The notes under the pieces were generated by a model that saw only the letters and a program-made list of their open reading frames with translations, searched no databases and was not told the DNA's origin. A DNA stretch of 26,048 nucleotides from JAKPUX01 sp964436305 (GTDB lineage Bacteria; Zhuqueibacterota; Zhuqueibacteria; Residuimicrobiales; Residuimicrobiaceae), in contig CAYTCI010000058.1 of the NCBI GenBank assembly GCA_964436305.1, forward strand, positions 1 through 26,048, written 5' to 3'. Both the position numbers and the translations under genes were made by a program. Below are positions 1 through 6,102 of this stretch, piece after piece. Each line of letters opens with the position of its first letter. The stretch's first letter is position 1.

Positions 1-475
1 AGCTGGCCATGCCCGCCACCTCGTGCGGCACCACCTGACCAATGGAGAGGATCAGGTCATGTTTGCCGCGTGCAATATAACGCGAGATCTGCGCAGGCCA
101 GGGATAATCAACCCGTCCCTCGGAAATCTCGCGGATATAGTCCGCCTCGACCACACCGAGGGTCTCGAAACCGTGGCGGAAATCATGCACGCGGAAGAGC
201 CGGGTCGGCAGCGAGGGATACATGGCGGCGATCTCGGCATCGCTCATCGGCTTGTGGGTGCCGAGGGCCGGCAGGACGTCGGTCAGGTTCGGGCCATAGT
301 ACTCCCAGGCCGCACTGGTTAGCTCGCCGGCGCGCGAATGAAAGCGGGTGAAATCGGGCGGCAGGGCGATCACCCGCCGGCGCGGACCGAGCTTGTCAAG
401 GGCGGAAAAGAGCCCCTCACGCAGGGCTTCGCCGTCGAGCACGTCGGTGATGGAACCCCTGGAATACAATAGCAT
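1..475 (-). CDS. LarA-like (lactate racemase/DUF2088 family) protein, 3'-truncated by window edge
   Basis: Reading leftwards from the ATG at 473-475, an uninterrupted frame gives 158 residues and runs off the window. A Shine-Dalgarno-like GGGAGGAAAG lies just upstream. The protein matches the N-terminal half of nickel-dependent LarA-family racemases/epimerases: LPPDFTRFHS near residue 38 (LarA has a D-T/F-R motif), GTHKPMSDAE near 73 (conserved His) and GQVVPHEVAGMAS at the cut edge, which corresponds to the second catalytic His just before the pincer-binding Lys. Known family members racemise lactate, malate and other 2-hydroxyacids, and one type epimerises D-gluconate. Lying 107 nt downstream of kduD on the same strand, it probably acts on a sugar acid made during uronate breakdown; the substrate is inferred, not seen. 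The maturation genes larB, larC and larE are not in the window. Confidence 0.8.
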   Translation of the reverse strand, partial: MLLYSRGSITDVLDGEALREGLFSALDKLGPRRRVIALPPDFTRFHSRAGELTSAAWEYYGPNLTDVLPALGTHKPMSDAEIAAMYPSLPTRLFRVHDFRHGFETLGVVEADYIREISEGRVDYPWPAQISRYIARGKHDLILSIGQVVPHEVAGMAS

Positions 476-493
476 CGTCGCTTTCCTCCCGGG

Positions 494-579
494 AAATAAA
501 TTTCACACAGGGGCACGGAGAGGACCGAGGCACTCCTGGTTTTCTCTCACTTTGTGCCTCGGTGCCACTGTGAGATAAA
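494..579. repeat. Palindromic intergenic element between kduD and the larA-like gene
   Basis: ACCGAGGCAC (524-533) and GTGCCTCGGT (554-563) form a perfect 10-bp inverted repeat around a 20-nt loop. Outer arms CACAG (506-510) and CTGTG (568-572) extend it with bulges. The wording (CACAG, GGCAC, GAGGCAC on one arm and the complements on the other) resembles the CACAGAGGCACAGAG-type palindromes I recall from intergenic spaces of several environmental phyla; that recall is unchecked. In the minus-strand transcript it would fold between two genes of the operon. No clean U-tract follows, so a strong terminator is unlikely. Confidence 0.6.
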
Positions 580-582
580 CTC

Positions 583-1344
583 TTATCTCGCCAGCCAGCC
601 GCCGTCGACGGCGATGGTGTAGCCGGTGACGTAGGCTGCGGCGGAGGAGGCGAGAAAAACCACCACCCCCTGCACATCCTCCGGCGTGCCCCAGCGGCCG
701 GCGGGGATGCGCTCGAGAATCGCCTTGCTGCGCGCCGGATCGGCCTGCAGGGCGGCGGTGTTGTCGGTCGCCATATAGCCCGGCGCGATGGCGTTGGCGG
801 TGATGCCGTGCGGCGCCAGCTCATTGGCCAGGGCGCGCGTCAGCCCCATCACCCCGCTCTTGGCCGCGGTATAGGAGGGCACCAGGATTCCGCCCTGAAA
901 GGAGAGCATCGAGGCCACGCTGATGATCCGGCCGCCGCGCCCCTGCTGCACCATCACCCGCGCCGCCGCCTGGCTGAGGAAAAAGAGGCTGCGCAGATTG
1001 ATATCGAGCACCTCATCCCAGTTCCTGTCGCTGAATTCAAGCAGCGGCTGGCGGCGGATGATGCCGGCGTTGTTGACCAGGATATCAATCGATCCCATCG
1101 CGGATTGCGCCGCTGTGACGATCTCCGCAGCGCTCTCCTTGCGGGAGAGGTCGGCTTTGACCGGCGTGCAGCGCCGCCCCAAAACCTCGATCTTTTCGCG
1201 GCTTTCAGCCAGATCGAGGATATCCACGGCTACGATATCCGCCCCGGCCTCAGCCAAACCCAGGGCCATTCCCTGCCCGAGTCCACGCGCGGCCCCGGTG
1301 ACGATGGCTACCTTGCCATCCAATCGGAACTTGTCCAGTATCAT
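583..1344 (-). CDS. kduD: 2-dehydro-3-deoxy-D-gluconate 5-dehydrogenase KduD (SDR family)
   Basis: A short-chain dehydrogenase of 253 residues, the same length as E. coli KduD. It catalyses the NAD(H)-linked step between 3-deoxy-D-glycero-2,5-hexodiulosonate and 2-keto-3-deoxygluconate in cytoplasmic unsaturated-uronate degradation. Visible motifs are the cofactor loop TGAARGLGQG (from residue 16), NNAG at 91-94, the catalytic Ser near 145, and YTAAK with Tyr158 and Lys162. The opening MILDKFRLDGKVAIVTG closely follows known KduD proteins. A GTG two codons upstream (1350) is possible, but CGGAG five bases before the ATG at 1344 favours the start given. It lies 12 nt after kduI on the same strand, so the two are almost certainly cotranscribed. 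The adjacent kduI makes the assignment firm compared with other SDR enzymes. Confidence 0.93.
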   Translation of the reverse strand: MILDKFRLDGKVAIVTGAARGLGQGMALGLAEAGADIVAVDILDLAESREKIEVLGRRCTPVKADLSRKESAAEIVTAAQSAMGSIDILVNNAGIIRRQPLLEFSDRNWDEVLDINLRSLFFLSQAAARVMVQQGRGGRIISVASMLSFQGGILVPSYTAAKSGVMGLTRALANELAPHGITANAIAPGYMATDNTAALQADPARSKAILERIPAGRWGTPEDVQGVVVFLASSAAAYVTGYTIAVDGGWLAR

Positions 1345-1356
1345 GCTCACTCCGGA

Positions 1357-2187
1357 TTAACGTAAATCGCCGATCTCGATGCCGTCCATATCTTCAAAGG
1401 TCTGGTTCTCGCCGCCCATGCCCCAGCAAAAGGTGTAGCGGCTGGTGCCGACACCGGAATGGATCGACCAGCTCGGCGAGATCACCACCTGGCGATCGGC
1501 CACGACCAGGTGCCGGGTCTCCTGGGCGGAGCCCATCAGATGAAACACCCGCGCCTCGGCGGCCATGTCGAAGTAGAGATAGGCCTCCATGCGGCGCTCA
1601 TGGGTATGCGGCGGCATGGTATTCCAGACGCTGCCCGGCTCGAGCACGGTAAAGCCCATCACCAGCTGGCAGCTCTGGATGCCGCGCTGGTGGATATAGC
1701 GGTAGATGGTGCGGGCATTGGCGCCCTCGGCCGAGCCCAGTTTCTGCGCCTCGGCGTCAGCCCAGCGGGCATGACGCGTTGGATAGCTGGCATGCGCCGG
1801 AAAGCTGACGAGATAAAAGAGGGCGGGCTCGGCGGGATTATCGCTGGAGAAGAGAATCTCCCGGCTGCCGCGGCCGATATAAAGCCCATCCCTGGGGTCC
1901 ATCGCAAAACGCTGGCCATCGACCGTCACTGCGCCCCGGGCGCCGATATTGAGGACCCCGAGTTCACGCCGCTGGCAGAAAAAGTCGGATGCCAGCTCCC
2001 GCGCCGAGGTCAGGGCGAGGGGATCGCTACCCGGCACCGCCGAGCCGACGATGCAGCGGTCCACTTCGATATAGAGCAGCTGCAGCTCTTGCGGCTGAAA
2101 CAGCGTCTCCACCAGAAAAGCCTGACGCAGCTCGGCGGTGGTCATCCGCTGAAAACGCACCGCGTCGGCGACATACCGTACCTGCAT
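1357..2187 (-). CDS. kduI: 5-dehydro-4-deoxy-D-glucuronate isomerase KduI
   Basis: A cupin-type isomerase of 276 residues (E. coli KduI has 278). It converts 5-keto-4-deoxyuronate, the open form of the unsaturated uronate released from pectin oligomers, to 3-deoxy-D-glycero-2,5-hexodiulosonate. The zinc ligands are in place: His194, His196 and Glu201 in PPHTHERRMEAY, and His243 in SWSIHSGVG, each offset by two from the E. coli residues. The N-terminal half (MTTAELRQAFLVETLF, GSAVPG) is also typical. No signal peptide is visible, so it is cytoplasmic. It is 15 nt downstream of the DUF4861 lipoprotein gene and 12 nt upstream of kduD, in one minus-strand operon. Confidence 0.95.
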   Translation of the reverse strand: MQVRYVADAVRFQRMTTAELRQAFLVETLFQPQELQLLYIEVDRCIVGSAVPGSDPLALTSARELASDFFCQRRELGVLNIGARGAVTVDGQRFAMDPRDGLYIGRGSREILFSSDNPAEPALFYLVSFPAHASYPTRHARWADAEAQKLGSAEGANARTIYRYIHQRGIQSCQLVMGFTVLEPGSVWNTMPPHTHERRMEAYLYFDMAAEARVFHLMGSAQETRHLVVADRQVVISPSWSIHSGVGTSRYTFCWGMGGENQTFEDMDGIEIGDLR

Positions 2188-2202
2188 GGTTCCACTTCCT
2201 TC

Positions 2203-3459
2203 CTATTCAATGATGACGGGATGATTCAGCCGGGCGGCCGTCTCGGCCAGATAGCTGGCGAAGGCCTCCCGGGTGGTGATACCGCCGGGCTCGAGCTCCC
2301 AGGCGCCGAGGAAATAGTATTCGAGCCGGCCGCCTTCCGGCTTGAGCACCACGACGTGGCTGAGTCCGTCCTCTTTTTCCGCGATCAGGCTGGCGCGGCG
2401 AAAGAGCACCGCCATGCCGAGATGGTCGTTATTGAGGCTCTGGACGCCCCAGGTGGCGAGCCAGGTAAACTCCCCCTCTGCCGGCGGCGGAATCCGCTCA
2501 GTGTCCGGCAGATTGACCAGGCCGGTGCAAAGGTTATCGATCCCGCCATGGATCATCGCCAGGTGGCGGGTCAGGCGGCTGCCGGCGCAGATGGTGAGGT
2601 CGCTGTGGAGGTTGAGGGTGTTGGGGCCGGCCTTCCAGCCGAAATAATCGGTGCGGATGCGCGAGAGCAGCGGCCCGACGGTGGCGATGCGGCAGCGCAC
2701 GCTGTCGGTGACGGCAACGCGGGTGGCCTTCTGGCCGTCCCACCAGGCGATGGTACCGATCCCCAGGGCATCACCCACCTTGAGGATATCCATCCCCCAA
2801 TCGGCCATATGGTGATAGGACTCAAAACCGTCGAGGCCGACCTGCTGCAGGACGAGCGCGCTGGTCTTTTTGCCATAGAGGTCGCTGGCATTGCGCCAGT
2901 CGAGATAAAAGCGGTAGCCGACCTTGTCGGATTCCCAGCCCGGCCCTTCGTAGCGGAAATAGCCCGAGTGGTCGGTGTGTTCCTTCGGCACGGTGATGGC
3001 ATCGATATTATGAAAGGTGCCGCCGAGGTATTTGTGATCCTTCCATTCGCCGCCGAATTTGGCGGAGAGCTCGGCCTGGGTGCGCTGGGGATAGATGCGC
3101 TCCTTGACGCCGGTGGGGGCGTAACGCAGGGTCAGCTTGACCTTTTGCCGGCCTTGCAGATCAAGGTTGACGAGAATCCGGTCCGGCGCGCCATCGCCAT
3201 CGGCATCGTCCAGCTGTGCGGGCACCTCGCGGCCATTCGCCAGCAGCAGGATCGCCTGGGGATTGAAATCGGCGGCCCTGGACTTGAGCCATTCCAGCGG
3301 GATGGCGACCGTTTCGTCCATCCGCGCGATCATCAACGGGTTGCGCAGCTGCAGGGTCAGGGCAGCCGGATACTCCTTCTTCACCTGATCGCTGATCTGG
3401 GCGGTGCAGGCCGCGATCAGCGCCGTGGAGAGCAGGAGAAACGTGCAGAATTTTCTCAT
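2203..3459 (-). CDS. DUF4861 family exported lipoprotein, pectin locus
   Basis: A 418-residue protein that I recognise as DUF4861, a family often found in uronic-acid polysaccharide loci of the FCB group; its biochemical role is not known to me. The N-terminus is a lipoprotein signal, with IAAC ending at Cys18. The body is rich in aromatic residues and Gly (for example YEGPGWESDKVGYRFYLDW and HHMADWGMDILKVG), giving a predominantly beta, carbohydrate-enzyme-like look. A frame seven codons longer exists (start 3480), but AAGGAGT at 3465-3471, five bases from the ATG at 3459, decides the start and yields a proper lipobox position. It lies 17 nt after the GH28-GH105 gene and 15 nt before kduI. 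I infer a role at the outer membrane or in the periplasm in handling oligogalacturonides, possibly as a hydrolase or binding protein. Confidence 0.85.
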   Translation of the reverse strand: MRKFCTFLLLSTALIAACTAQISDQVKKEYPAALTLQLRNPLMIARMDETVAIPLEWLKSRAADFNPQAILLLANGREVPAQLDDADGDGAPDRILVNLDLQGRQKVKLTLRYAPTGVKERIYPQRTQAELSAKFGGEWKDHKYLGGTFHNIDAITVPKEHTDHSGYFRYEGPGWESDKVGYRFYLDWRNASDLYGKKTSALVLQQVGLDGFESYHHMADWGMDILKVGDALGIGTIAWWDGQKATRVAVTDSVRCRIATVGPLLSRIRTDYFGWKAGPNTLNLHSDLTICAGSRLTRHLAMIHGGIDNLCTGLVNLPDTERIPPPAEGEFTWLATWGVQSLNNDHLGMAVLFRRASLIAEKEDGLSHVVVLKPEGGRLEYYFLGAWELEPGGITTREAFASYLAETAARLNHPVIIE

Positions 3460-3476
3460 GATGTACTCCTTGCGGT

Positions 3477-5978
3477 TCATTGCTTGCGGAGCAGTTCCAT
3501 CTCGACGCCGGCGAGGATGAAGGGCCCCACCCCCTTGCCGTCATCATCGCCGTACTCGGTCTGGTGAACATAATAGTCATAGGAACCGTCGCGGCCATAG
3601 CCGAGTCCGGCGGTCTTGCAGGTGCGGGTCAGCGAGAGGGTGCCGTCGGGATTGCTGCGAATGAAAGTGGCGAGCATCCCCTGAAAGCCCTTTTCGGCGG
3701 TCTTGAGCCACTCTGCGTCGAGATAGCCGAGCCGGACCCCTTTGGCCAGGGTGTAGACGAACATCGCCGAGGCTGAGGATTCGAGATAATTACCCTCGCG
3801 GCCGCCCTGGTCGAGCACCTGCCACCAGAGGCCGGTCGCGGGATCCTGGACGCGGGCGAGCGCGGGGGCCAGGCGGCGGAGGATCTGCGTCAGCGAGTCG
3901 CGGCCGGCATGGCCGGCGGGCAGATCGTCGAGGACGTCAACCAGAGCCATGGCGTACCAGCCGACGCCGCGGCCCCAGAAACAGGGGCTGCAGCCGGTGC
4001 GGGCATCCGCCCAGCTCTGCTGGCCACTCTCGTCCCAGCCGTGAAAGTAAAGGCCGGTCCGGGGGTCGCGCAGGTACTGGTCGATCAGGGTGAACTGGCG
4101 GACCACATCCTCCAACGCCGCAGGTTCATGGTAGCGGGCGGCGTATTCGGCATAAAAAGGGCTGCCCATATAGAGACCGTCAAGCCACATCTGCCAGGGG
4201 TAGCGCTGCTTGTGCCAGAACCCGCCCGAGCGGGTGCGCGGCTGCTCACGCAGCTGCTGGCGGAGGAGGTCAGCCGCGACCTTGTAGCGCAGCTCGCCGG
4301 TCTCCTGCGCCAGAAAAACGAGGATCGTCCCCTCGCGCACCTCATCGATATTGTATTCATCGGCTTTATAGTCGGCGATGGCGCCGAGTGGGCTGACGAC
4401 CGAATCCACCGTGCTGCGGATATAGTCAAAATAGCGGGGATCGCCGGTTGCGCGCCAGAGCGCTTCGAAGGCGGTGAGCACCGTGCCGGTGACATAATCC
4501 CAGCTGTCATAGGCACCGGGATGGCGCGCCATCACCGAGCCGGCCATCTTTTCCGCCCAGGAGGCGGGGGTATCGGCCGCCTGGCCGTTGATCAAGACAC
4601 GTTCCATTTTAAGGCCGGTGACCTGTTCGAGGAGGTTGCCGCGCTCCACCCCGTCAAAGCGGCAGTCGGTGATGAGAATGTCACGGACGGGGGAGCGCTG
4701 GTAGCCGACCAGGCGGAGGGCGTACCGGCTTTTCTGGCTGGTGATCTGTTCGAGACGGAGGTTGCGGACCACCGGGGTGTACCGGCCGCCATCGCCCTCC
4801 TGATAGTTGAAATCGACGAGGAGCACCACCTCCTTGACCGTCCCGATACGGACCTTGCGCATAAAGATGTTCTCGACCACCCCGCCGCGGAAGGAGTTGG
4901 TCTTGATGCGCAGAGCCCGTTCGAGGTCGGGGCTGTCCATGGTGCACTCCTCGGCGAAAACATTACGGCAACTGCCCGAGATCTCGCTGCCGATGACCAC
5001 GCCGCCGTGGCCCTCCTTCATCTGACAGCCGCGAATGATGATGTTCTCGCTGGGCACGTTGATCCGGCGGCCGTCCTCATTGCGCCCCGATTTGATGGCG
5101 ATGCAGTCATCGCCGGTGTCAAAATAGCAGTTCTCGATCAGCACATCCCGGCAGCTCTCCGGATCGCAGCCGTCGTTATTGGGACCATGGCTGTCGATGT
5201 GTACCCCGCGAATGGTGACGTTGGTGCAGAGCACCGGATGGATCTCCCACATCGGTGAGTTGACGATGCGGATGCCTTCGATCAGCACATTCCGGCAGTT
5301 ATAGGGCTGGATGAAATTGGGGCGGAGGTGGAAACCCTGACCGAAAAGGCGTTCGGCCACCGGGGTGCCCTCGCGATTCATCCGCACAAGGCGCGCACGA
5401 TCCGATTCTCCGCCATGCGGGCCGTTCGGCACCGGCTTCTCCTCGCTGCTCTTCCAGGCCCACCAGCCGCCCGCTTCACCCTGACCGTCGAGGGTGCCGC
5501 TGCCGGTGATGGCGATATCCTGCTGGTCGCGGGCATAGATAAAGGGCGAGTAATTCATCAGCTCCGCCCCTTCATAGCGCGTCAGAACGACGGGCAGATA
5601 GGCGGCCGGATTGGTGCTGAAGAGCAGGGTCGCTCCATCGGCGAGATGGAGGTTGACATGGCTGCGGAGATGGATGGCACCGGTATACCAGGTGCCCGGG
5701 GGGATGATCACCCGTCCGCCGCCCGAGTCGGCGCAGGCAGCGATCGCCCTGCGGATAGCCTCCGTGCAGTCGCTGCGGCCATCGCCCTGCGCCCCGAAGC
5801 GGGTGATCACAAAATCCCGGTCGGGGAAAACGGGCGGCACGATGCGCTCGAGGATCTGCGGCACCTGCTCCCAGCCGGCAGCCGGGGCCGGTGCGCCGGC
5901 GTATGCGGTCAAAGCCGATGCGGCCAGGAGGCCAAGCAAAGCCCGTGCGTAAAAGGATGGCTTGCGAAGGAGATTCAT
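3477..5978 (-). CDS. Exported GH28 polygalacturonase / GH105 unsaturated uronyl hydrolase fusion
   Basis: An 833-residue secreted two-enzyme protein. Residues 1-29 form a signal peptide (hydrophobic ARALLGLLAASALTAYAGA). Residues about 45-470 are a GH28 right-handed beta-helix with all its signature motifs: NND at 267-269, the Asp pair 290-291 in DTGDDCIAIKSG, GHG at 323-325 and RIK at 357-359. Residues about 480-830 are a GH105 (alpha/alpha)6 barrel with MWLDGLYMGSPF (catalytic Asp near 600), CFWGRGVGW near 668 and HQTEYGDDDGKG near the end. GH28 hydrolyses alpha-1,4-galacturonides; GH105 removes unsaturated uronic acid from lyase-made oligomers, feeding KduI. Starts at 5993 (ATG) and 5996 (TTG) are also in frame; AGGTG four bases before 5978 supports the one given. 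The gene begins 28 nt after an intrinsic terminator, so its expression may depend on read-through or a local promoter. Confidence 0.93.
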   Translation of the reverse strand: MNLLRKPSFYARALLGLLAASALTAYAGAPAPAAGWEQVPQILERIVPPVFPDRDFVITRFGAQGDGRSDCTEAIRRAIAACADSGGGRVIIPPGTWYTGAIHLRSHVNLHLADGATLLFSTNPAAYLPVVLTRYEGAELMNYSPFIYARDQQDIAITGSGTLDGQGEAGGWWAWKSSEEKPVPNGPHGGESDRARLVRMNREGTPVAERLFGQGFHLRPNFIQPYNCRNVLIEGIRIVNSPMWEIHPVLCTNVTIRGVHIDSHGPNNDGCDPESCRDVLIENCYFDTGDDCIAIKSGRNEDGRRINVPSENIIIRGCQMKEGHGGVVIGSEISGSCRNVFAEECTMDSPDLERALRIKTNSFRGGVVENIFMRKVRIGTVKEVVLLVDFNYQEGDGGRYTPVVRNLRLEQITSQKSRYALRLVGYQRSPVRDILITDCRFDGVERGNLLEQVTGLKMERVLINGQAADTPASWAEKMAGSVMARHPGAYDSWDYVTGTVLTAFEALWRATGDPRYFDYIRSTVDSVVSPLGAIADYKADEYNIDEVREGTILVFLAQETGELRYKVAADLLRQQLREQPRTRSGGFWHKQRYPWQMWLDGLYMGSPFYAEYAARYHEPAALEDVVRQFTLIDQYLRDPRTGLYFHGWDESGQQSWADARTGCSPCFWGRGVGWYAMALVDVLDDLPAGHAGRDSLTQILRRLAPALARVQDPATGLWWQVLDQGGREGNYLESSASAMFVYTLAKGVRLGYLDAEWLKTAEKGFQGMLATFIRSNPDGTLSLTRTCKTAGLGYGRDGSYDYYVHQTEYGDDDGKGVGPFILAGVEMELLRKQ

Positions 5979-6005
5979 CAGACACCTGTCCATCAAATGA
6001 GGCGA

Positions 6006-6032
6006 TAAAAAACGGGGAGCGGGCGCTCCCCG
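6006..6032 (-). terminator. Intrinsic terminator/attenuator between the beta-helix gene and GH28-GH105
   Basis: CGGGGAGCG (6013-6021) and CGCTCCCCG (6024-6032) form a GC-rich hairpin. In the minus-strand transcript it is followed directly by six U (6007-6012), a textbook intrinsic terminator. It sits 70 nt after the stop of the exported beta-helix gene and only 28 nt before the start of the GH28-GH105 gene, inside what otherwise looks like one operon, so partial termination is likely. Confidence 0.85.
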
Positions 6033-6040
6033 CCATGAAT

Positions 6041-6087
6041 AAAAGAGGGGTGCGAAAAGCGGGCGCAGGCCCTCCTCTTCGCACCCC
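6041..6087 (-). terminator. Second hairpin preceding the intrinsic terminator
   Basis: GGGGTGCGAA (6047-6056) and TTCGCACCCC (6078-6087) pair perfectly over 10 bp around a 21-nt loop. In the minus-strand RNA the stem is followed by UCUUUUAUUC. It is read just before the stronger terminator at 6006-6032, giving two hairpins in tandem downstream of the beta-helix gene. It could protect the upstream mRNA from 3' decay as well as help stop transcription. Confidence 0.6.
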
Positions 6088-6102
6088 GGGGGACAACAGA
6101 AG

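Noticed and set aside
1459..3567. A 702-codon plus-strand frame across kduI and the DUF4861 gene
   Set aside because: Low-complexity composition, no ribosome site and no family resemblance; it is a shadow of two well-supported minus-strand genes.
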